A stretch of DNA of 64,000 nucleotides from Cyanoderma ruficeps (lineage: Eukaryota > Chordata > Aves > Passeriformes > Timaliidae), in NCBI GenBank assembly GCA_008694505.1, contig VZDJ01007753.1:18263003-18327002 (forward strand), written 5' to 3'. Below, piece by piece: positions 12,997 to 23,168 of this stretch; the stretch's first letter is position 1; the number at the start of each line of letters is the position of its first letter. A model generated the notes under the pieces. It made no database searches, was not told where the DNA came from, and was given only the letters and a program-made list of their open reading frames with translations. The translations under genes and the position numbers were made by a program.

Positions 12997-15900
12997 CACT
13001 AGCAATGATCTCTCTGTATAGTGTTTATACAGGAAAATACTTGATACCAAAGTGCAAAGGTACTGCAGTTGTCCCTGCCTTTGCCAGCAGTGGAAGAGCT
13101 GCTCTCAAGGTCTTTCCAGCCTTTGCAAAAGTCACCGAAAGCTTGAGCACAATCTTTGCTTGAATGTTCTTGGGCTCAAGTGATCTAGATCTGTAAAGGG
13201 CTGTGGAATTATCTAAATGGTAGTTACTTCTATATCATAATTTCTATATATTCATCCAGTTCATAGAAAATATTTCTAAATACATTTCTTTATTTATGCA
13301 TTAAAACTCCCATGACCACTTTGCAGTGGGAAGGACAGACGAGCAGAGATGCCAGTTGTCTGGACAGTTGGGGATGGTCATGTCAGTAGCAATCTCAAGG
13401 CAGAGCCAGGAGTGGAATAATGCTCAGTTCCCAGCCCTGTGCCTTAGCCTCCTTCAAATGAATGTGCAGCATTTCCCAGTTAGCATTAAGGAATGCTGGG
13501 GTATGTATACGGGATGTATCATGTCTCAAAAATAGCTTTCAGGGCTAAGTAAGCAGATTCCTTACATTTTAGAAGGCAGCCTAGGATGACAGTGCTTGTA
13601 TGTCTGCATGGGCGTCCATAAAGGGCATATCATATGCTAATCTCCAAAGCCAGAGTGTCTTTTAGCCAGAAGTCTTCCCCACTTGTGACTGACAGCTTGA
13701 CAGTGCTCTGGAGAGAGGAACTCATTCATGCTCACTATTTACTTTGTTTAGCCAGGATTATCTCTTACTAAGTGACAACAACAAAAAGATCCCATTTTAA
13801 ATTGTTTTAATTTCTTCCTAGCAGCACAGTCCCCAAAAGAGGTGACCTTCATGCAGATACATGCCTGCTCCAGAAATGAATGAAGACAAGATAGTTCAAA
13901 GAGTGTGAAATGGCCTTCATAGCAATCTTTCATGAATACATTGCTGGTTTTAATCCAACTTATTCAGCAAGTGTCAGGGAATACAAACTGGTCCGTGGTT
14001 GTTTGGTAGTCTTGCAGCATTGCCTAGGTGATGAGTATCTGCCTCTCTGATGGTGTTACAGGGCCTTCCCATTGCCTGCTTCAGCTCAAAAGATGCAGTG
14101 GCCAGATTACACCATAGAAATGGACTTCATCTAACTTTGATTTATAATGTGTCCAGGAAGCCACAGGCAATGTCTAGTTCCCATCTGATCCCCCCTAGTC
14201 TGAAGGAGGTTGAGTGGGCAAACAATGCACGATGTGGGAACACAGCTCAGTGCTCCCCTTTCCCTGGGAGAAATACAAGGAGGACAGGATATTCTTACAG
14301 TATTTTGAGCTCAAGAAATGGCCTGTCATGTGCAGGTCTGAAAGTGCTTTGCAGATCACTGCAGCTCAAGTCCTGGGATGGCCCTTCAGACATGAGGTGA
14401 GAGAGACAGACTGAGACAGACATGGGGTGAAAGCTGAGCAGTGAGCATGGCAGGGACATGCCTAGGGCTGCAGAGCACAGCAGTGGCAGGACCAGAACCA
14501 GGAGCTGCTCAGCCCCCTTGTCTGTCATAGCTTTAAGGGTTTGAACAAAACAGAATGAGAGCATGGAGTGATTTATCTAAGAACCTCTCCTTGCTTCCTG
14601 CACAGCCCAGCACCTAGTGGGTATCAGCAGTGGCTGTTGCTACAGCCTAAGCAAAAGCATACTTCATCCTCATTCCTCCCACCCAGCCTTTGATTTTACC
14701 AGACCTGTTGTCTCACCTGCTTGTAGCATATTCTAACTCATCCCTGGCACCAGGAACAGGGTACCTTGGTGCAGCAGCTGGCACAGCAGCCCCAGCTTGC
14801 CTGGCCTCAGTCTGGATGTGCTCCTGCAACACAGAGAGGTTCCTTACACTCAATGGTAGCACATACCTGAGTGCCAGAGCAGACAGGGTCTAGGGGACCC
14901 CTTTCTGCCTATCTTCTCGCTTCCCAGGGAGGAGGTGGAGGCAGCCCAGAAGGTCCTGGCAAGCTCTGTTCTTGATAGGCACAGCCAGACCTTATCAGGC
15001 TTAATTGGAGTTGACAGCAGGGAGTCCAGGGTGCAATCCACATTGAAAAGTAGGTACTGATGCAGATATGAACAGAATTCAGGCTAGTTAATAATTAAGC
15101 TGCAGCTTGGCAGCATTCACCTTGACAGACTTGACCTTCCAAATTAAAATCTCCCTCCCAATGCACAAACCCCTCCATCCTCACTCCCCCTTACTTTGTG
15201 TTTTACTTATCTCAGCCCTTGGTGGTCTTCTTTGCAGGCTACCACACTGGGGTGATGTGTGACACACCTCACAGACATCCTGTCTCTGCTTCCTGGAGGA
15301 GCCCTCCAAGACCCCAGCCCTACACCAGACTGTGTGGGAGCATGTTCCATGCTTGCTGTGGGGTTAGCAACCTCCTGCGGCTCTACAGGCAGGCTGATGC
15401 ACCCTGTGCTGGCTGAAGTGCTTCCCTAAAATGCAGGAGCATTGGGATTGTTCTCTGCCACTGGGTTGTAGCAAGAGTTTATTCCTTCTCAGCTGTTGGG
15501 TCAGTACACACAGGCTCAACTCAGCCCTCAACATCCCATTGAAACAGGCAGACCCAACAGGCCTGGAGCAGGCTTAGGATGGGACCTGGTGTTTTGCAGA
15601 GGTTGACACTGATTGCTGCCACAAGATGCTCATGTGTCCTAAACAGTAGGTGGGCAGAATTGGTGGAGTCATGTAGGTGCTTCATATTGCTCTTTGAAGG
15701 TGCTTAGCTCCCCACCTTAACTGTATCGCAACTATAGGTTTGGGGGGAAAAAAAAATCAGTTGGGCTCCTAAATTTGTCCTTCCTGCCACTGCCTTAATT
15801 TCAGAAATCAGTCAGCAGCCTGGTATTCAGCACCTATGGGTCACTTTCTTGACTGCATTGTGCAAGAAGATCCATCACAGTACTGACATGGGAGTCTTGT

Positions 15901-17600
15901 GTTTTTCTCCTACATTAGGATGGAGCCTCAGTGAAAATACAATGACAGCTTAAATGTTTTCAGATGCATCTTTGAAATTTATTAGGTTTCTGTGCTTTGC
16001 TTTCCTGTTGCACGTTCACAAATGTGACTGCATTTAAATGAGACATTAAGGAATTACCTCCTTTCTTCCTTATCCAAAAGCTTCCACTATTAGCATTTCT
16101 ATGAGGTACCCATTTGGACATGCTCCCTGTGCCTGTTCTGTGGTTTGCTTGCAGCTGCCATTGAAAGACTTAGCATGGCAGTCATGTTCAATCATCTGTC
16201 CCCACAGGATGCCCTTGACGTGCCTTCTTGGATGCCTGTGTTCTGTCTGCACCCCAGCTCACCGTACACATGGCAGAGGAGGTGACATCAGGGCCTCCAT
16301 TATTCATGTCTCCCTGGATGTGCTGTCAGTAGGCTGAAGGTCTCCAGTGCCGGTCAGCTTGTCTCTTCACTCCAAGTGGCTTACCTAGGGCTTGAAGGTG
16401 TCTCTGGTGGCACTTAGTCTGCTGGCAAGGTGCCTTCTGGAATAGCAGGACTTCCACCACCTTCACTTTGTCAGGTGTCTGGTCCTAGCATCCAGCCCCT
16501 AGGCTGACAAACACTCTTGGACATGGTTGTGTTGCTTGATTTAGTCTAAGAGCTGCCTGGCAAGTGATTGCCTTGCTTGGTGAGTAAGTTGGTGATCCAC
16601 AGGTGGCTTGCAGAGACAACAAAGCCACATGCTAGAAGGTGCAAGGTTCTGTGAACACAGGAATTCCCCTGCAGCCTGCCCAACAGCCCTGGAAGTGGCA
16701 CACACTGAGAAGAGAGATGCAGGAGATTTTTCTCCTCAGAGAGGGATTCGCATTTTGCACTGTCTTGCCTGGTGTACATAAACTGGCATAAGCAAGATGC
16801 CAGGTTCTGGGATGACACTGTGTTGGATACCATTTCCTATGGAGATGAGAAAGCTTGCTGCACTGCATGTGCCTGCAGACCTGCCTGCAGTTCAGCCTCG
16901 CCTTGAGACATAGCCTTTGTGTGAGGCTCTATGTTCTCTTACCATGCCAAAGGCTTTGGTTAAATCAGTTAGACTGGGGACTGAAGTTTCATTGCATCGT
17001 TTCTCCTGGAGTTAAGCTGAGGAAATTCTGTCTGATATTCCTTATTTTCAGAGTGTTTCCTCGGATTCCAGACATTTGTTTTCTGCACTCTGCAACTTAG
17101 GCAGGAGCTGAAGGGGCTGCACCGCCAACTGTGACCACAGCTTTTCAGATACAGTTATTCCAGGGAAGGTAGTAGTGAGTCAAACTGTCACCAAGTCTGG
17201 GCTTTGCAACCCTGCTGGGATGGCTGTAGTGCTTTTGCTCAGTTCTGTATTGTCAGCACATGTCAGCATGTGCTCAGCTCATCTGCCAAGTTCAGCTTTG
17301 TGGAGCAGAGGGTGCCTTCACCCCTGACCTTCAGGTTATGGGGAGCTCAGATAGAAGCAAAGTCACGTCGTATGTGCTATGGCAACTGATGTGTGAGCAC
17401 CTGCATTTTCATTGATGGACACAGCTTGTCATCTTCCACTCCCAACTAGAGCAAGAGACTGGACTTTATTGTTCTGTGTCTTAGAAAAAGAGATGTACAT
17501 TATATATGACTCCTTGTTCCAGTGAATATAAGTTCCTTGAATCTTGTTCTTGATAATTATCAGTTCATGCCTCCAAGTGTAGTGTAAAGCAGAACATTTT

Positions 17601-17815
17601 CATAGAATCATGGAATCATAGAATCATTAAGGTTGGAAAAGATCTCCAAGGTCATTGAGTCTAACCTTTGACCAAACAGCACCATGTCAACTAAACCACA
17701 GCACTAAGTACCACATCCAGTTTTTTCTTGATTTCTTCCAGGGATGGTGATTCCACCAACCTTCCTGGGCAGCCCATTCCAATGCTTAATTACCCTTTCA
17801 GTGAAAAAATGTGCC
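17601..17815 (-). mobile_element. CR1 LINE 3'-end fragment
   Basis: The left edge is the inverted CR1 tail: catagaatca, then a second and third GAATCAT unit, then ggttggaaaagatctccaag. The body continues with the standard segments ccagggatggtgattccacc and gggcagcccattccaatgct. The tail repeat lies on the left, so the element is on the minus strand, 5'-truncated at about 17815. Confidence 0.9.
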
Positions 17816-18689
17816 CCCTGCATTCCCCAGCATCCTGTATTGCCCTTCTTCTTCTCCAGATGCTGTGCTCCTCTGTCTCTCTAATTTTTTTCTAAACTTA
17901 CAGGGATTCCTAAATCCAGATGACGCTGCCTTGGAGCTAGGCAGTGATGGTTTTAATGTACCTCATTGATTTCAAATGATGGATGCAACTTTTCTGTTTC
18001 TGTGATGGGTTATAATAATGTCACCTGCCACAGGAGTTACATGTTTTATAAACTCTGAAGGTCTTGCAAGGCTTACGGTCTTTGCAGTCAGTCTAGCCAG
18101 GCAGATGAAGAGAGAAGCCAGAGTTTATAAATAGATTTCATTGAGACTGCATAATTTCTGTGTGAGTTTTAGTGTGAAGTATGAGATCTGCTGGAGTCCA
18201 CATGGGATTAATCACATCTGAGGCATTACCTGGGCATTTGTAACCTCTGCAGGAAACCTCAGGTAATATCTGACCCACTGCTTAACCAGAGCAAGATGCT
18301 CTGCCTTTGTGATATGCCCGCCCAGGTTGTAAAGAGCTCTAGCTCCCATTCTCAGGCTCAGCTGGGCCCTGTATTGCAGCTTGTACATCCTGACTGGTCA
18401 GGCGCAGGAAAGCCAGGGGGAACCCAGCCCCTCTCTTGAGATGTCAGTTTTACAGAGAGCCCATCAGCATGTGCCTGCACTTGGGCATGTGAGTGGAAGA
18501 GACCTAGGCCAGGACTAGGGACACTTCCAGCTGGTTGGGATGCTCCTTCCCATCTGGGCAGCCAGAACCCTCTTGAGGCAGCTTGCTGGATTAGCTCGGT
18601 CATCGGCGAGATTGAGCCTGACACAGGGTCATCTCAGCGTGCTGCTGACCCAGGTTCTGGTTTAGTTTCTGTCAGCAGAAACTAAATAT

Positions 18690-18890
18690 AGAATTACAGA
18701 ATGGAATATGTAGGAAGGAGCCTTGAAGATCATCGGGTTTCAACCACACTCCCATGGGACACCTTTCCTTGGTTTGCTCAAACACCACATCCAACCTGTT
18801 TTGAACTTCCAGGGGCAGGGCATTCACATCTTCTCTGGACAACATGTTCCAGTGCTTTAGCACCCTTACAGCATTATGAAAGGAAAAACG
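18690..18890 (-). mobile_element. CR1 LINE 3'-end fragment, diverged
   Basis: The segment starts with an acagaatgg tail remnant and gccttgaagatcatcggg. It goes on through the familiar body: cacatccaacctgttttgaa, ttccaggggcagggcattca and atgttccagtgctt. It is more diverged than the copy at 17.6 kb. The orientation is minus strand, 5'-truncated. Confidence 0.82.
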
Positions 18891-19464
18891 ACTTGTTTCA
18901 TTACTTTCTTCTTGTTAATTTTTCCAACTCATGTGTGGTTTACATGTGGTTGTGACTGTGTGTGTCTGAGTGTTACATCAAGCACTGAGAGGCACAAGGA
19001 GCCAGCCATGATTTTCTACAAAAAGGGGGGGGGAAAGGCTCTGTCTCTTGTTCATTCAAATCAGGGAGCATGTCAGGATGTTAGAAGTGTCTTAAAGGGC
19101 ACTTCTCCCAAATGGCAGAATGATTTGGTACCTTGGTCTCCCCAAAACTGTGGGTGCTGCAGGGGTGATGGGAGAGTGTGTGTCAACCGAGAACGCCAAT
19201 GCAGACTGAAGAAACATTAAAGGGTTTTTCTGTTAATAAATTTAAAACATGTTGCCTGTGCTCTTGGTGACTGATATTCAGAAATCTTGGTCCTTTGTTT
19301 CTGTGGTCCAACACCCCACCACTGCCCCCCAAAACTGCTGTGTGAACTTAGCAGGCTGTGAGGGGGCTGCAGGAGCCCATCTCAGGCCCTGCAGACAAGC
19401 CCCCATGGTGCCCAGGAGGTGCAGGGCTGCTGCCCACAGTTTGGTGTTGGCCTTGCTTTCACAG

Positions 19465-19589
19465 AGGTGGCTGAGAGGAAGATGACAGTTGAAGAGGAGG
19501 AAGCCAAGAGGATTGCAGAGATGGGCAAACCAATACTTGGCGAACACCCCAAACTGGAAGTCATCATTGAGGAGTCCTATGAGTTCAAG
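19465..19589 (+). CDS. SLC8A3: SLC8A3 exon, end of CBD2 and loop segment
   Basis: Acceptor ccttgctttcacag and donor TTCAAG|gtcagt bound a 125-nt exon that starts two bases into a codon and ends on a codon boundary. It encodes EVAERKMTVEEEEAKRIAEM, then GKPILGEHPKLEVIIEE and SYEFK. This is the constitutive segment after the alternative exons, closing CBD2 and leading back toward the membrane. EEEEAKRIAEMGKP together with GEHPKLEV fits NCX3; NCX2 would read GENCRLEV here as I recall. Human NCX3 has SDRKLTM where this copy has AERKMTV, a mild change. Confidence 0.95.
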
Positions 19590-20124
19590 GTCAGTAGGTG
19601 TCCTAGGGATCCTCCAGGAGGGGGAAAGCCATGTGGTACTGTTGAGCAGCCTTGGAGAGCAGGACTGAGGGGACAGCATGTGCAGGGAAAGGGCTGTTGA
19701 GAGAGGAAAAGAAGTATGCAATGCAGTAAAGGGTGGGTGAAGTCTACAAGAAGTATCAAAAGTAGCAGCTACTGGTTGGTGGGGGTGGAGGGAGAAAGGC
19801 AAGGAGGCCCTGCTGGAAGCAGGAGAAGCCAGTGGGCAGGAGGATGCAGGAGCAAAGCTGTCTCTGGTGAGACAGGGTTGAGGGAAGAAGGAACCTTATC
19901 AGGATTGAGGTGTGGCAAACAAGCTGGCTTTGGTGAAGTTTGGATCAGCCAGTCCCAGGAGAAGGTGGGCTCAATTCTAGTTATAGCCTAATCTAGCTGG
20001 TAGGAGAGTGCTTGTGGCACTTCCACAAGTTTGGAAAGGGTCTGTGAAACCACAGTGCACTGCGAGATTATCCTTGCTCACTAGCAGCTGGTTTAATTGG
20101 TGTGCATCTTTATTCCCACAACAG
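19590..20124 (+). other. SLC8A3: SLC8A3 intron (535 bp)
   Basis: This short intron runs from gtcagt to a cccacaacag acceptor. It is G- and A-rich in the middle (19690-19880). I see no repeat or RNA gene in it. Confidence 0.7.
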
Positions 20125-20224
20125 AGCACCGTGGATAAGCTGATTAGGAAGACAAACCTGGCTTTGGTTGTAGGGACACATTCCTGGAGGGACCAGTTCA
20201 TGGAGGCCATTACTGTGAGCGCAG
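20125..20224 (+). CDS. SLC8A3: SLC8A3 exon, cytoplasmic loop before the membrane
   Basis: The 100-nt exon lies between cccacaacag and GCAG|gtgagg and codes for STVDKLIRKTNLALVVG, then THSWRDQFMEAITVSA, leaving a single G. The segment is the conserved end of the large cytoplasmic loop, just before the acidic stretch and the next membrane helix. GTHSWRDQFMEAI matches NCX3; NCX1 has GTNSWREQFIEAI. The only clear difference from the human sequence as I recall it is LIRKT in place of LIKKT and S in place of T at the start. Human NCX3 has a similarly small exon here. Confidence 0.95.
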
Positions 20225-21279
20225 GTGAGGGGGACATTAGTAAATGCATACAAACCTCCACAGGATTCATGCAGCCTGGAGTGACAGCATCTCCCTGGTC
20301 CATGATGCTCAGCTGTGGTGACCCATCAGCAAAGCCAGTCCAAAGAGCTCCTCTGCTCCAAATATGGTGGGCTTTTGCAGGTACATTAGTGAAGACCCCA
20401 AGAGATCCATCTTCTGGTGCAGAGCCCTCCAGAAGGCCGGTTTTCAAAGGCTGCATGAGCTGGCAGTGCTCCTGCTGCTTTGGTGATCTGATGAGCAGTG
20501 TACCGGCAGCAAAATCCCATCCTGGCTGGGATCCTGGCCAGTGCAGGTGGCTCCTACTGGGAGATGTCCTGTCATAGCCAGTAGAGTTCCTGGGAGTTGG
20601 GAGGGTTACCACATGAAGACTAGAGATGTTGCCTCATGAGGCAGCAGCTGGTGAAAGAAAAGGCCCAGAGACCTGCCAGCTGTTGCCTGATGAGAGAGCT
20701 CACTGCTTTTAGAGCCAGGCAGCTGTGGGGAAGGTATTTTAGGCACATCTGTGCCGTTAATGGCAGTTGGGCATCTTTCTGAACCTTTCCTTGATGGTTG
20801 GTTTGGCTTCTGCCCCAAAGGGGTGTTTTCCACCCAGCTGTAGAGGAGGCAGTGGATGGCCCAGCCTGTGCCCTGGAGCAGGAGGATCAAAAGATCTCTC
20901 CAGTTTCCCAATTCTATTACTTTCTGCTATTTTTGGCCCAAAACATCACTTGCATTTGTAATTTCTTCATGCCACTCAACAGTGATCTTCTCTTATGTGA
21001 CTGCCTATGCATGGGGACAGGGCTGCCCCTCTGTGGGTACAACAACCCCTCTACATCAGTCCCCATCCCTGAGGGCTCTGGGGTGGCTGGGAGACATTCT
21101 TTTTGCCAAGCCTCACCCATCACTGCAGGACCTGGTGTGCCTTGAATTCACTGACATGGCCAGCACCACACTACCTTGTCCCAGCAGAGCAGAATCCCTG
21201 GCGCCTTGGGGTGGAGGAGACAAGCACAAGCTGTCCCAGTGGAATGAATGCTGGACCTCCCCTTCCATGTTGTTTGCAG
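20225..21279 (+). other. SLC8A3: SLC8A3 intron (about 1.06 kb)
   Basis: The intron runs from gtgagg to the tandem acceptor tgtttgcagcag. Long open frames cross it on both strands, but they have no family resemblance and ignore the splice sites. I see no repeat or RNA gene. Confidence 0.7.
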
Positions 21280-21555
21280 CAGGTGATGAGGACGAGGACG
21301 AGTCCGGTGAGGAGCGCCTGCCGTCCTGCTTTGACTACGTGATGCACTTCCTGACAGTGTTCTGGAAGGTGCTGTTTGCCTGCGTGCCGCCCACTGAGTA
21401 CTGCAATGGCTGGGCCTGCTTCATCGTCTCCATCCTCATCATCGGCATGCTCACGGCCGTCATCGGTGACCTCGCCTCCCACTTCGGTTGCACCATCGGC
21501 CTCAAGGACTCGGTGACCGCCATCGTCTTCGTCGCCTTCGGCACTTCTGTACCAG
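21280..21555 (+). CDS. SLC8A3: SLC8A3 exon, C-terminal membrane helices and first part of alpha-2 repeat
   Basis: The exon encodes an acidic stretch (GDEDEDESGEERLPS), then helices around FDYVMHFLTVFWKVLFA and GWACFIVSILIIGMLTAVIG, then DLASHFGCTIGLKDSVTA and IVFVAFGTSVP. It ends CCAG|gtgagg, splitting the Asp codon of the ion-binding SVPD motif (Asp814 in NCX1 numbering, equivalent to a Glu ligand in archaeal NCX). The acceptor is tandem: ag at 21278-21279 gives SAAGDED as in the human protein I recall, and ag at 21281-21282 gives SAGDED with one residue less. The exon is strongly GC-rich at third positions compared with the introns around it. TEYCNGW replaces human TEYCHGW. Confidence 0.96.
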
Positions 21556-21873
21556 GTGAGGTGGCCGTGGGGAGAGGACGGGGTGGGAGGTAAGTCCTCT
21601 GGAGATGCTCCTGATTTCAGGGGAGAAGCTCTGTCATGGCACGGGGTTCAGGCTGGGAAGGGTATCCTCAAGGCCCTGTCTCCAGGCAAGGTGCATGCTG
21701 CTTTGTGGCAACACGGGATCTCTGAACCTAGGAGGGAATTGTGCACCTTTGGTCCATGTCCTGACCTGGTTGGTGCCACACCTGAGCCTCCCTTGTCCCC
21801 CAGACATGAAGGGTTGTCTGTGTCTCCTGTTGGATTGCCAGTGATTTCTCCTTCTCTCCTCCTTCAACCCCAG

Positions 21874-22228
21874 ACACCTTCGCCAGCAAAGCTGCAGCCA
21901 TCCAGGACATGTACGCTGACGCCTCCATCACCAATGTCACAGGCAGCAACGCTGTCAACGTCTTCCTGGGCATCGGGCTGGCATGGTCAGTGGCAGCAAT
22001 CTACTGGGCGTCGCAGGGGCAGGAGTTCCAGGTGTCGGCANCCTCTTCACCATCTTCGCCTTCATCTGCATCAGCGTCCTCCTCTACCGCCGGCGACCCC
22101 ACCTTGGGGGCGAGCTGGGCGGCCCCCGGGGCTGCAAGGTGGCCACGACATTGCTCTTCGTCAGCCTCTGGCTGCTCTACATCCTCTTCGCCACCCTGGA
22201 GGCCTACTGCTACATCAAGGGGTTTTAG
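21874..22228 (+). CDS. SLC8A3: SLC8A3 last coding exon, alpha-2 repeat and final helices (assembly gap inside)
   Basis: The acceptor is ccttcaaccccag. The exon completes the split Asp and reads [18 protein letters not shown], then [15 protein letters not shown] (alpha-2 repeat), [20 protein letters not shown], the N at 22041, then [32 protein letters not shown] and a last helix ending EAYCYIKGF with TAG at 22226-22228. Where the family has GTLAFSVT (24 nt) the window has only n and c, so about 22 nt are missing and the frame shifts; both sides are otherwise intact, so this is a sequence gap and not a broken gene. The position before NVTGSN is Thr (codon ACC), where human NCX3 has Gly as I recall. 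The GTSVPD-TFASK and GSN signatures are present. Confidence 0.95.
22041..22041. other. Assembly gap (single N) in SLC8A3 coding sequence
   Basis: One N stands between the codons for QVSA and LFTIF. The conserved family sequence needs 24 nt where the window has 2 (n and c). Annotation pipelines would report a frameshift or an early intron here. Confidence 0.9.
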
Positions 22229-22465
22229 ACCGTGGAGGGACGGTGCTGCCGGGGGAGGGGCTGCCTCCTCCGTTACCTCACCGGACACCTGTCCTGGGAT
22301 CGAGGATTCACCGGAGGGTACGGCTGTCTGTCGGGGGCTGACACTGCCCAGACAGACGGACAGCTGCGTGCCAAGAAGTGCAAAACCATCACAGAGTGAA
22401 AAAAAACAAAGAGACAAAACCCATCCAAAAATGGTACAAAAGAAAGCAACAATGACAAGTGTTGA

Positions 22466-22481
22466 AATAAAACACAATAAA
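22466..22481 (+). promoter_or_regulatory. SLC8A3: Proximal poly(A) signals of SLC8A3 (two AATAAA)
   Basis: AATAAA occurs at 22466-22471 and again at 22476-22481, about 240 nt after the stop codon. Usage is inferred only. Confidence 0.5.
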
Positions 22482-23162
22482 CCCGGGCACTGACCCTATT
22501 CAGTGAAATTATGAAGTTTCAACCATCTCCAAAGGCCACCTGTCCCATAGGGGGTCATCTCCTTTCCTGCCGAGCACCCCTCCACTGTAAGGAGATGTTT
22601 CCTGATTTTTACTAGCTGAGAATTGCAGAAGTCTGGTTCAGGAATTTGTGGGGGTTTTTTCTTTTTTTTTCTGTTTGCTCGGGATTTTTTTTTTTTTGGT
22701 TCTGGGGGAGCACACTGTTTCTTTTTCTTTCTTTTTTACTACTTAATCCAAAAAATGTTAAAAAGTTAAACTCAAAGCTTCAAGCTGCCATCAGTGCTGG
22801 AATTGAACATGTGTATTTCTGAAGCCACAAAAGACTGTGACACAGTCAAAAAACGTTTTCACTGTTACCCGTTTCCTCCCCTGCCGCCTTCCATTTCTTT
22901 CTTTTTTAAGAACATCACAAGACTGATATATTTTTAATACAAACACAGACACACAGTCACACACATTTAGTGACAAAAGCTGGAGCATGTAGCATCTCAA
23001 TCACCTACCTGGGCTAAGAAAAAAAGAAGGAAAAACCCCCCGACCCTCTAATACAATACGTGTCATGTATATTTTGACTATGGCATTTCTCTTTGTATAA
23101 TTAACTTCCAGCTCGTGGTACTGCAGGGAGAGAAAATTATGTTAATTTACATCTGTTAAAGA

Positions 23163-23168
23163 AATAAA
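23163..23168 (+). promoter_or_regulatory. SLC8A3: Distal poly(A) signal candidate of SLC8A3
   Basis: AATAAA lies in the context ttaaagaaataaaacatcc, after an AT-rich section that reads like a UTR end. Cleavage would fall near 23185. Confidence 0.5.

Larger units (their letters stand above)
10743..19464 (+). other. SLC8A3: SLC8A3 intron (8.7 kb) with CR1 fragments
   Basis: No exon is recognisable between the microexon and the exon at 19465. The intron holds three CR1 tails, annotated separately at 12.9, 17.6 and 18.7 kb. The remaining sequence shows no gene or RNA feature that I can support. Confidence 0.5.

Noticed and set aside
19977..20612. A 211-codon open frame on the minus strand over an SLC8A3 exon and intron
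   Set aside because: It overlaps a certain exon on the other strand, has no family resemblance and is explained by chance and the coding composition of the opposite strand.
21874..22228. SLC8A3 as a pseudogene because of a frameshift
   Set aside because: The frame change falls exactly at an N and at a block where conserved residues are missing; the other exons are intact with good splice sites.
19465..22228. SLC8A1 or SLC8A2 in place of SLC8A3
   Set aside because: GEHPKLEV, GTHSWRDQFMEAI, the GDEDEDES stretch and the neighbouring SMOC1 fit NCX3; NCX1 and NCX2 differ at these places.
21556..22341. A 261-codon + strand frame covering the last SLC8A3 exon
   Set aside because: It reads most of the exon in a wrong frame and runs through the intron. 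The true frame is fixed by the conserved NCX3 sequence and splice sites.
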